Below are positions 1 to 5,836 of a stretch of DNA of 10,943 bases, one piece after another. The notes beneath the pieces are model-generated. The model was not told where the DNA came from. It searched no databases and saw nothing but the letters and a program-made list of their open reading frames with translations. Positions within the stretch are counted from its first letter, which is position 1. Every line of letters starts with the position of its first letter. The position numbers and the translations under genes are program-made. Location of the stretch: contig JAZSDZ010000109.1 of NCBI GenBank assembly GCA_045531435.1, positions 1-10,943 of the forward strand. The letters run 5' to 3'. This DNA is from Fimenecus sp045531435 (lineage in GTDB: Bacteria > Bacillota > Clostridia > Oscillospirales > Acutalibacteraceae).

Positions 1-1
1 T

Positions 2-2305
2 ACTGAACAGTGGGCATCTGAATATTTACAGTTGTACCCATCTGCTAATATTCTTGTTGCGACAAAGAAAGACTTTGAAACAAAAAATCGTAAAAAGTTC
101 TGTGCTCGAATTGCTACGGGTGATTATGATGCTATTATCATAGGTCACTCACAGTTTGAGAAAATCCCTATAAGTATTGAAAGACAGAGAGAAATGCTTC
201 AGCGACAGATTGATGAAATCACTCTCGGTGTAGCTCAAATCAAGTATGACAGAGGTGAGAAAATCACCGTTAAGCAGCTTGAAAAAACAAAGAAATCTTT
301 ACAGACAAAACTCGATAAGCTAAATGACCAAAGCCGAAAAGACGATGTTGTTACCTTTGAGGAACTCGGTGTTGACAGACTCTTTGTGGACGAAGCTCAT
401 AATTTTAAGAACCTTTTCTTATATACAAAAATGAGAAACGTGGGCGGTATCGCACAGACGGAAGCACAGAAATCTTCTGACCTTTATATGAAGTGCAGAT
501 ACCTTGATGAAGTGACCGGAAACAAGGGTGTTATCTTTGCAACGGGCACTCCCGTTTCAAACTCAATGGTAGAGCTTTACACAATGCAGAGATACCTTCA
601 GTATGATGCACTTGAAGATAAGCATTTACAGCATTTCGACTCTTGGGCATCAACCTTTGGTGAAACTGTTACTGCTATTGAACTTGCTCCCGAAGGTACG
701 GGATACCGAGCAAAAACACGATTTGCTAAGTTCTATAACCTTCCCGAACTTATGATGATGTTCAGGCAGGTTGCTGATATACAGACGGCAGATATGCTTA
801 ATCTTCCCGTTCCTAAAGCTAACTTTCACAATATAGCAGTTAAGCCGACAGAACATCAGAAGCAGATTGTTGAATCTCTTTCTGAACGAGCCGAGAAGGT
901 AAGAAACAAGATGGTTGATTCAAGTGTTGATAATATGCTTCTCATTACAAATGACGGAAGAAAGTTAGCACTTGACCAAAGACTATTCAATGAAATGTTA
1001 CCTGATGACCCGAACAGTAAGGTTACTGCATGTGTAGATAATGTTTATTCAATTTGGGAGAGAACAACTCCGCAGAAATCTACACAGCTTATCTTCTGTG
1101 ACCTATCTACTCCACATAATGACGGTAAGTTTAATGTTTATGATGACATCAAGAAGAAACTTATTGCGAAAGGCGTACCGGAAAGTGAAATAGCCTTTAT
1201 TCATAATGCAGATAGTGAAGCAAAGAAAAAAGACCTTTTCGGAAAAGTTCGAGCAGGTCAGGTTCGTGTTCTTATAGGTTCTACTGCTAAAATGGGTGCC
1301 GGTACTAATGTTCAGCAGAAGCTCATAGCAATTCATCATACGGATTGTCCTTGGCGACCTGCAGACCTCCAACAGCGAGAAGGTCGAATAGTTCGACAAG
1401 GTAATGAAAACCCCGAAGTTGAGATTTACAGTTATGTTACAGAACAGACCTTTGATGCCTATCTTTATCAGTTGGTTGAGAATAAGCAAAAGTTTATAGG
1501 TCAGATTATGACTTCAAAATCGCCTGTGCGTTCAGCAGAAGATGTTGACGAGCAGGCGTTATCTTATGCCGAGATTAAGGCACTTGCAACAGGTAATCCG
1601 TATATAAAAGAAAAAATGGATTTGGATGTTGCAGTTTCAAAGCTCAAACTTTTGAAACAGAACCATTTAAGTCAGAGATATAGCCTTGAGGACAGAATTA
1701 TTAAGTTCTATCCGCAACAGATAAAGCAAGGTGAAGAAAGAATTGCTGGATACAATGCAGATATTGAAAGAGCAAAAGAAAACACCTTCCTTAATGCAGA
1801 TAACTTCTCACCTATGATTGTTGAAGATGTTACCTATGATGAAAAGAAAGGTGCAGGTTCAGCAATATTAGTAGCGTGTAAGGCGATGACTTCACCTGAA
1901 TCGAAATCAATCGGTTCATATCGTGGCTTTAATATGGAGCTGTCATTCAATTCCTTTGAAAAAGCATATGTATTAACTCTTGTAGGTTCTCTCAGACATT
2001 CGGTATCTCTTGGTGCTGATATTTACGGTAATATTACCCGTCTTGATAACCTTATATCCGCAATGCCTGATAAAATGAAGGCTTGTGAAGAAAGACTTGC
2101 CGATACAAAGGTTCAGCTTGAAAATGCCAAAGCTGAGGTAGAAAGACCATTCCCGCAGGAAGAAGAACTCTCACAGAAAATGGAGAGGTTGGCAGAACTT
2201 AACGCACTTCTTGATATGGACCACCATGACAATGAAATTGTTGATGGAGAAATAGACAAAGATGATATACCTGATAAAGAAAAAAATAAAACCATCGAAA
2301 GATAA
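2..2305 (+). CDS. Giant ICE SNF2/DEAH-type helicase, C-terminal part (5' truncated)
   Basis: The reading frame is open from base 2, so the gene starts outside the window; 767 residues are visible. Superfamily 2 helicase motifs appear in order: a DEAH box at fragment residues 130-133 (motif II), ATGTP at 180-184 (motif III), a motif V-like segment containing STAKMGAGTN, and QQREGRIVRQG from residue 457 (motif VI with its arginines). The Walker A motif must lie upstream. After the helicase core, the last 250 or so residues are charged and probably coiled coil. In Tn1549-like ICEs this is usually the end of a 2000-3000 residue protein that often also carries an N6-methylase-like domain; that part is not visible here. 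The inferred role is DNA unwinding or remodelling during transfer, or protection of the element. It is the first backbone gene seen and is followed by a cargo insert rather than directly by the primase. Confidence 0.9.
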   Translation, partial: TEQWASEYLQLYPSANILVATKKDFETKNRKKFCARIATGDYDAIIIGHSQFEKIPISIERQREMLQRQIDEITLGVAQIKYDRGEKITVKQLEKTKKSLQTKLDKLNDQSRKDDVVTFEELGVDRLFVDEAHNFKNLFLYTKMRNVGGIAQTEAQKSSDLYMKCRYLDEVTGNKGVIFATGTPVSNSMVELYTMQRYLQYDALEDKHLQHFDSWASTFGETVTAIELAPEGTGYRAKTRFAKFYNLPELMMMFRQVADIQTADMLNLPVPKANFHNIAVKPTEHQKQIVESLSERAEKVRNKMVDSSVDNMLLITNDGRKLALDQRLFNEMLPDDPNSKVTACVDNVYSIWERTTPQKSTQLIFCDLSTPHNDGKFNVYDDIKKKLIAKGVPESEIAFIHNADSEAKKKDLFGKVRAGQVRVLIGSTAKMGAGTNVQQKLIAIHHTDCPWRPADLQQREGRIVRQGNENPEVEIYSYVTEQTFDAYLYQLVENKQKFIGQIMTSKSPVRSAEDVDEQALSYAEIKALATGNPYIKEKMDLDVAVSKLKLLKQNHLSQRYSLEDRIIKFYPQQIKQGEERIAGYNADIERAKENTFLNADNFSPMIVEDVTYDEKKGAGSAILVACKAMTSPESKSIGSYRGFNMELSFNSFEKAYVLTLVGSLRHSVSLGADIYGNITRLDNLISAMPDKMKACEERLADTKVQLENAKAEVERPFPQEEELSQKMERLAELNALLDMDHHDNEIVDGEIDKDDIPDKEKNKTIER

Positions 2306-2359
2306 AACAAATCCGTAATGAATATTGAAGGCTCTTAAGTAGATTATTTTGATTTATTG

Positions 2360-2368
2360 TGATATACT
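2360..2368 (+). promoter_or_regulatory. Extended -10 promoter candidate for the DUF4238 cargo gene
   Basis: The sequence TGATATACT matches an extended -10 element (TG, one base, then TATACT, 5 of 6 to consensus). The best -35 at normal spacing is poor (TAGATT, 2340-2345), which is tolerable for extended -10 promoters. Transcription would start near 2375, giving a leader of about 25 bases before the TTG start at 2401. It lies in the 95-base gap after the helicase stop, which otherwise shows no gene and no terminator. Confidence 0.4.
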
Positions 2369-2387
2369 TGTTTTACACAAAAATGAA

Positions 2388-2394
2388 AGAGGTG
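2388..2394 (+). promoter_or_regulatory. Ribosome binding site that selects the TTG start at 2401
   Basis: AGAGGTG ends 6 bases before TTG 2401. The upstream in-frame alternatives, GTG 2359 and ATG 2383, have no purine-rich SD at the right distance. This is why the shorter protein start was chosen. Confidence 0.65.
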
Positions 2395-2400
2395 TCGATT

Positions 2401-3429
2401 TTGCCGAATAGCGAAGCAATTTATCACCATAGAATTCCCCAAACTTATATGAAACCATGGTGTTTTTCCAATAATTCAATTTGGACATTTGATAAAGAAA
2501 AAAATGTAAGTAAACAACACAATATAGAAAACATTTTAGGTAGAGACCGATATCATTCAATACGTGCAGGTTCATTATATACAACTCAAGAATCACTCGA
2601 AAAAATATTTGGATTTTTAAAGAACTATTCAATTAGTTTTGAAGGGAAAAGACTGTCATCTTTAGATGAACTTAATATGCACTTTTTTGAATTTGAACAA
2701 TGGGAAATGTTGTACCCAAATGGCAAAGTCGTAAACAAAAGAGACAGAAATGCAATTAAACAAAGGTTGATTTCTACTGTGGATAACAGCATAGAAATAA
2801 ACTGGAATATTCAACTTGAAAATGATTGGAGCAATATAATCAACATACTTCAAAAAACACTTAAGAAAATACAAAAAAAAGAATCTGTATTTTTAACGAT
2901 TGAAGATGCTGAGCTTATTATGAAGTATTTGGTTATGTTTGAATGGAGAGGACTAAAAGGAAAAGATGTCGTGAATGATATCTTTAAAATTATTGAGGAT
3001 GCATTTGATGGTGTTGATGAAAAAATACCATTTAACGAACGAATAAATTCTTATGATGATACAGCAATTGAAGAATTAAAACATGGTTATTTATTAAGGG
3101 AGTTTGATTCGTTTATAAAAGGACGGGGTTCAATGTATAAGGATTTTGAAGTGCAACGAGATAATTTGACATTTCTTTTTTGGGTTTCGGACAAAGATCT
3201 GTTGATAACATCAGATAATCCATGTTTTACTTTTGAAAATGAAAGCGGGATAAAAGAAAAAGTCTTTGTCGCATTACCAAATTTATTAATAACCTTAGTA
3301 AAAAAAGATCCCCAAAGTCCTCATTCGTATCGAATAATGGAACTAACAAGTGAATGGGCAGATTATTATAACAAAGTTATTTTTGATAATGCAAATATAG
3401 TGTTATCAAAAAAAGAATATGTCATTTAA
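2401..3429 (+). CDS. DUF4238-type cargo protein of unknown function
   Basis: A 342-residue soluble protein with no signal peptide or membrane segment. The N-terminus contains HHRIPQTYMKPW (residues 9-20), the form of the HxxPxxYLxxF-like opening of DUF4238 proteins. The C-terminal third contains ITSDNPCF around residues 269-276, matching the family's TSDNP motif. The middle is highly charged and helical-looking. To my knowledge no biochemical activity is established for the family; the conserved H, D and N residues would be compatible with an enzyme, but that is speculation. The TTG start is chosen from its SD. The gene has its own promoter candidate and a strong terminator, lies between helicase and primase, and is AT-richer than its neighbours (hand counts of 14, 17 and 17 G+C per 60 bases at 2461, 2881 and 3001, against 20-25 in sampled helicase lines). 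This suggests separately acquired cargo, possibly host-benefit or defence related. Confidence 0.8.
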   Translation: MPNSEAIYHHRIPQTYMKPWCFSNNSIWTFDKEKNVSKQHNIENILGRDRYHSIRAGSLYTTQESLEKIFGFLKNYSISFEGKRLSSLDELNMHFFEFEQWEMLYPNGKVVNKRDRNAIKQRLISTVDNSIEINWNIQLENDWSNIINILQKTLKKIQKKESVFLTIEDAELIMKYLVMFEWRGLKGKDVVNDIFKIIEDAFDGVDEKIPFNERINSYDDTAIEELKHGYLLREFDSFIKGRGSMYKDFEVQRDNLTFLFWVSDKDLLITSDNPCFTFENESGIKEKVFVALPNLLITLVKKDPQSPHSYRIMELTSEWADYYNKVIFDNANIVLSKKEYVI

Positions 3430-3436
3430 TATTGTG

Positions 3437-3471
3437 GACCAACTGTATTTATTGCAGTTGGTTTTTCTTTT
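3437..3471 (+). terminator. Intrinsic terminator after the cargo gene
   Basis: ACCAACTG (3438-3445) pairs with CAGTTGGT (3455-3462) across a 9-base loop, with one further G-T pair possible outside. A run of nine T and one C follows directly (3462-3471). This is a textbook rho-independent terminator 7 bases after the cargo stop codon. It would also stop transcripts coming from the helicase gene upstream. Confidence 0.88.
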
Positions 3472-3480
3472 GGAGGTGAT
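3472..3480 (+). promoter_or_regulatory. Strong SD of the primase, without a canonical start codon after it
   Basis: GGAGGTGAT is a near-perfect anti-SD match directly behind the cargo terminator. At start-codon distance the primase frame reads TTA (3483), ATA (3486), ATT (3489), then TAC TAT TCT; there is no ATG, GTG or TTG. ATA at 3486 is 9 bases after GGAGG and ATT at 3489 is 12 bases after it. Confidence 0.6.
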
Positions 3481-3485
3481 ATTTA

Positions 3486-4445
3486 ATAATTTACTATTCT
3501 CAAAGTGCCATCAATAGAGCTAGGGAAATGGACCTTCTCACTTATCTGAAATCTTATGAACCTGACGAGCTTGTGAGAATTTCCGGAAACACTTACACCA
3601 CAAAAACACACGACAGTTTAAAAATTTCAAACGGAATGTGGATGTGGTGGTCAAGAGGTATAGGAGGAAGAAGTGCTGTTGATTATCTTATGAGAGTAAG
3701 AAATATGACTTTCATAGAAGCAGTTTCGCAAATTGCAAATGATGAAAGTGCTTTAAGAAAACAGTATGAAAAACCCAAACCGAAGGAAGAAAGAAATTTA
3801 ATACTTCCTACTAAAGCTGAAAACAATGATATTGCAATCGAGTATTTGAAGCAAAGAGGAATTAACGAAGAGGTTATTTCATATTTCATTAAAAGCGGTA
3901 TGCTTTATCAAAGTGTGCCGATGAACAACATTGTGTTTGTCGGTTATGATGAAAATAACAAGCCTAAATATGCAGGTATGCGAGGTACGGAAAAGTACAG
4001 ATATATCGGTGATGCTTATGGAAGTGATAAGACATTTCCTTTTCGGTTGGTAAATAAAGAAAATACAAATATCCATATTTTTGAAGGTTCCATAGATTTA
4101 TTATCTTATGCAACACTTCTATACGAGCAGGGTTCTGATTTCAAAAGTCAGAACCTTGTTTCTTTATCCGGAGTATATAAGCCAACAAAAAATATGACTA
4201 ATGCACAGATACCACTCTCATTGCGAACTGTACTCAAAGATAATCCTCAACTGAAAACAGTTTATCTTCACTTGGATAATGACTCTGCAGGCCGTAAAGC
4301 TGCAGAGGTGATAAGCAATCTATTGAAAGATAAATACACAGTAAAAAAACATTTTGTACCCGTAGGTAAAGATGTTAATGATTATTTATGCTTTTCAAAA
4401 AATCTACCATACAGAACTTTTGAAAAGGAGGTCGCTTGTAGATAA
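3486..4445 (+). CDS. ICE DNA primase with Toprim domain (DUF3991/Toprim-like)
   Basis: A plasmid/ICE-type primase expected to make the complementary strand after transfer. The N-terminal part (YYSQSAIN... to about residue 85) looks like a CHC2-fold domain of the DUF3991 type, with HDSLKISNGMWMWWSRGIGG, but no cysteine occurs before the last 20 residues, so it cannot form the classical zinc site. The Toprim domain shows its acidic residue in IFEGSIDLL (Glu codon 4083), LDNDSAG (Asp codons 4275 and 4281) and GKDVNDYL. The first standard start in frame is ATG 3528, but it has only AGGG two bases away as SD and would remove the YYSQSAINRARE segment, which looks like genuine coding sequence. I therefore place the start at ATA 3486 (ATT 3489 possible), behind a strong SD. 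The stop overlaps the next ATG by one base, suggesting coupling. Confidence 0.85.
   Translation: MIYYSQSAINRAREMDLLTYLKSYEPDELVRISGNTYTTKTHDSLKISNGMWMWWSRGIGGRSAVDYLMRVRNMTFIEAVSQIANDESALRKQYEKPKPKEERNLILPTKAENNDIAIEYLKQRGINEEVISYFIKSGMLYQSVPMNNIVFVGYDENNKPKYAGMRGTEKYRYIGDAYGSDKTFPFRLVNKENTNIHIFEGSIDLLSYATLLYEQGSDFKSQNLVSLSGVYKPTKNMTNAQIPLSLRTVLKDNPQLKTVYLHLDNDSAGRKAAEVISNLLKDKYTVKKHFVPVGKDVNDYLCFSKNLPYRTFEKEVACR
4129..4166 (+). other. Terminator-like hairpin inside the primase gene
   Basis: AGGGTTCTGA (4129-4138) pairs with TCAGAACCTT (4148-4157), ten base pairs including one G-T, across a 9-base loop. TGTTTCTTT follows. The structure lies fully within coding sequence between the Toprim glutamate and the DxD motif. 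It may act as a weak attenuator when ribosomes are absent, or be chance. Confidence 0.4.
4283..4307 (+). repeat. Perfect 8-bp inverted repeat in the Toprim coding region
   Basis: CTCTGCAG (4283-4290) and CTGCAGAG (4300-4307) are exact inverted copies around a 9-base loop. They overlap the codons after the LDND motif. No T-tract follows, so a terminator is unlikely. It is recorded as structure only. Confidence 0.4.
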
Positions 4446-5014
4446 TGAAAAAATTTGAAGTAACAATAACTGAAACTTTAAAAAAGAAAGTTGAAGTTGA
4501 AGCAGAAACTCAGGAAGAAGCAGAACAGATTGTAACCGATGATTGGTACAAAGGTGAACACATTCTTGATGCTGATAATTTTTCGGAAGTTGTTTTTGAT
4601 GCCAAAGAATATGAACCTGAAAAAATTAAAGTTGTTTTACTCGAACCCGGCAAGGTTGCAAGAGCTGCAGAAATAGATGCAACACTTGAAGGTATGCAAT
4701 CAGTTGTCGGTGGATTAATCCAACCCGGATATTATTTTGAAGAGCCTGTTTGTTGTGTTGTCAATGAAGAAGGAAAAATGATGGGTTTGGATTTAAACCG
4801 AGGTGTATATGACGATAACAAACAGCTTATTGACATTATTGCCGGTACAGCTTTTATCTGCGATTGTTCAGGAGAGAACTTTGGAAGTCTGACTGAAGAA
4901 CAAATAAAAAAATATTCAAAACAATTTAAATATCCTGAAAGGTTTTTCAAAATCAATGACCAAATCAGAGGTATAGCATATAACCCAAATAAAAATAAAG
5001 ATTACGAAAGATAA
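4445..5014 (+). CDS. DpnD/PcfM-like N-terminus fused to a DUF3846 domain
   Basis: A 189-residue soluble protein. Residues 1 to about 55 (MKKFEVTITETLKKKVEVEA...) match the DpnD/PcfM type, a short beta-hairpin and helix module common in ICEs and conjugative plasmids. Residues from about 60 onward (IKVVLLEPGKVA, then MQSVVGGLIQPGYYF, later DIIAGTAFICDC) match DUF3846, a small domain of unknown function often encoded beside ICE primases and ArdC proteins. The ATG overlaps the primase stop (TAATG), with AAGGAGGT at 4425-4432 as SD. The first 45 residues align without gaps to the start of the next gene, so the two are probably duplicates. No enzymatic motif is seen; an accessory role in DNA processing is inferred from position only. 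Confidence 0.75.
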   Translation: MKKFEVTITETLKKKVEVEAETQEEAEQIVTDDWYKGEHILDADNFSEVVFDAKEYEPEKIKVVLLEPGKVARAAEIDATLEGMQSVVGGLIQPGYYFEEPVCCVVNEEGKMMGLDLNRGVYDDNKQLIDIIAGTAFICDCSGENFGSLTEEQIKKYSKQFKYPERFFKINDQIRGIAYNPNKNKDYER

Positions 5015-5027
5015 CGGAGGAAAGAAA

Positions 5028-5285
5028 GTGAAATCTTATAATGTAACAGTATCAGTAACTTTTAAAAAGCCTATGAAGATTAATGCTTGTTGCGGTGATG
5101 AGGCAATCGCAAAAGCAAAAGACATCTTATTTAATACTGATGTAGTTGAATTTACCGAAAATAATATTGATTCAATCGTCTGCGAAGCAGAGAGTTCGGC
5201 GGAAAACCCTTGTGAAAATTGCGATGAAGATTGTGATGACTACTGCTCTGAAGAGCGAGAGTATCTATACGACGAACTGTATTAA
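5028..5285 (+). CDS. Small DpnD/PcfM-like protein with acidic cysteine-cluster tail
   Basis: An 85-residue protein starting at GTG 5028, chosen because GGAGG (5016-5020) lies 7 bases upstream. Residues 1-55 follow the pattern of the preceding gene's N-terminus, with shared K2, V6, T7, T11, K13, K14, A20, E25, A26, D32 and N45 in a gap-free alignment. The C-terminal 30 residues are strongly acidic and carry C62, C65, C69 and C73 (CX2CX3CX3C), a spacing able to bind a metal ion although it matches no finger I can name. It is 13 bases downstream of the previous stop and the last gene before the structured gap containing the oriT candidate. Function is unknown; metal binding is inferred from the cysteines alone. 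Confidence 0.7.
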   Translation: MKSYNVTVSVTFKKPMKINACCGDEAIAKAKDILFNTDVVEFTENNIDSIVCEAESSAENPCENCDEDCDDYCSEEREYLYDELY

Positions 5286-5286
5286 A

Positions 5287-5369
5287 GGGTAAAAGCTTGC
5301 GGCTAAGTCTTAACAAGCATTGGGTATGTGGATACATTACCCGCTTGTTAAGGGTTTTCCACCCCTAAC
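5287..5369 (+). other. Candidate oriT / relaxosome region with competing hairpins
   Basis: This is the only non-coding backbone gap of any size (5286-5394). CTTAACAAGC (5309-5318) and GCTTGTTAAG (5343-5352) are perfect 10-bp inverted repeats. Inside them GGGTA (5322-5326) pairs with TACCC (5338-5342), extended by TGT with ACA. A second hairpin, GTTAaGGGT (5347-5355) with ACCCcTAAC (5361-5369), shares bases 5347-5352 with the first, so only one can form at a time. GCTTG also occurs at 5295-5299 and could pair with CAAGC at 5314-5318. Location just before mobC and the relaxase is typical of an oriT. No nic sequence is recognised with certainty, and an RNA attenuator is the main alternative. Confidence 0.55.
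5310..5338 (+). promoter_or_regulatory. Sigma-A-like promoter candidate inside the palindrome, for the mob operon
   Basis: TTAACA (5310-5315, 5 of 6 to the -35 consensus) and TACATT (5333-5338, 4 of 6 to the -10 consensus) are separated by exactly 17 bases. The -35 lies in the left palindrome arm and the -10 in the hairpin centre. Proteins binding the candidate oriT would therefore cover this promoter, allowing autoregulation. The transcript would start near 5345 and lead into the small membrane peptide gene and mobC. Confidence 0.38.
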
Positions 5370-5394
5370 ACCCCGAAGAAAGGAGATGATACCA

Positions 5395-5517
5395 ATGGAC
5401 ACATTGGTTTATGTTGCATTGATAGTATTGGCGATTGCCTCAAATATTACTGCAACATTATTAGTGGAAAAGTTCAAAAGGAAAGGATTGATATATTCTG
5501 AGGAAAAGAAAATATGA
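5395..5517 (+). CDS. 40-residue single-pass membrane peptide before mobC
   Basis: The start ATG 5395 lies 9 bases after AAAGGAG (5379-5385); an in-frame ATG at 5386 is too close to the SD and is not used. The peptide MDTLVYVALIVLAIASNITA (residues 1-20) is one hydrophobic helix, followed by TLLVEKFKRKGLIYSEEKKI (21-40), a basic and then charged tail. The positive residues after the helix suggest an outside N-terminus and a cytoplasmic tail. The last 20 bases overlap the inferred mobC start, so it may serve partly as a coupling leader. I do not recognise a family. A role at the membrane near the relaxosome is possible but rests only on its position. Confidence 0.6.
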   Translation: MDTLVYVALIVLAIASNITATLLVEKFKRKGLIYSEEKKI

Positions 5518-5836
5518 TTTTCATGTTTTCCTTGATGAAAAGGAAAATGAAGCTTTGTGCAAACTTTCTGGAATTACAAAACTTTCAAAGTCGCAACTAA
5601 TAAGAGAAATTATTTTAGGTTATTCTCCACCCGAAGGTCCTCCTGCAAATTATGGTGAATTGATTTATCAGTTAAGATGTCTCGGAAATAATATAAACCA
5701 AATTCTTCGTATCGCAAGAACAAACGGAATTTTAAATCCTGTTGAATTAGAAAAACACTTATCTGAACTCAGAACTATAGAGGAGAAAATGCATTCGGTA
5801 TTTTATTTGAACAGGGACAATAATAAATGGCAATAG
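5498..5836 (+). CDS. mobC: MobC-like relaxosome accessory protein, likely CTG start
   Basis: A 112-residue protein that would bind oriT and assist the relaxase. The N-terminus reads RKRKYDFHVFLDEKENEAL and then SKSQLIREIILGY, a ribbon-helix-helix pattern (DNA-binding beta strand plus two helices). The C-terminal half has LRCLGNNINQILRIARTNG, the bacterial mobilisation (MobC) signature. No ATG, GTG or TTG precedes the beta strand in this frame; the first standard start is TTG 5555, which would delete the DNA-binding strand. CTG 5498 lies 10 bases after AAAGGA (5482-5487) and gives the family-like start M-RKRKYDF; ATT 5495 is the alternative. The gene overlaps the previous one by 20 bases and the relaxase by 10 bases, a standard mobC-relaxase pairing. 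Confidence 0.85.
   Translation: MRKRKYDFHVFLDEKENEALCKLSGITKLSKSQLIREIILGYSPPEGPPANYGELIYQLRCLGNNINQILRIARTNGILNPVELEKHLSELRTIEEKMHSVFYLNRDNNKWQ

Noticed and set aside
2321..3434. AATATTG direct repeats (2321-2327 and 3428-3434) flanking the cargo gene, as a possible target-site duplication
   Set aside because: Seven AT-rich bases matching in AT-rich sequence are likely by chance; the right copy overlaps the cargo stop codon and no terminal inverted repeats accompany them.
3459..3487. Promoter TTGGTT - 17 bases - TTTAAT ahead of the primase
   Set aside because: The -35 is poor (3 of 6) and overlaps the terminator stem. Transcription would start downstream of the strong SD, leaving it useless.
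5320..5394. Longer version of the small membrane peptide starting in the palindrome
   Set aside because: That start would translate through the inverted repeat and has no SD, whereas ATG 5395 has AAAGGAG at normal distance.
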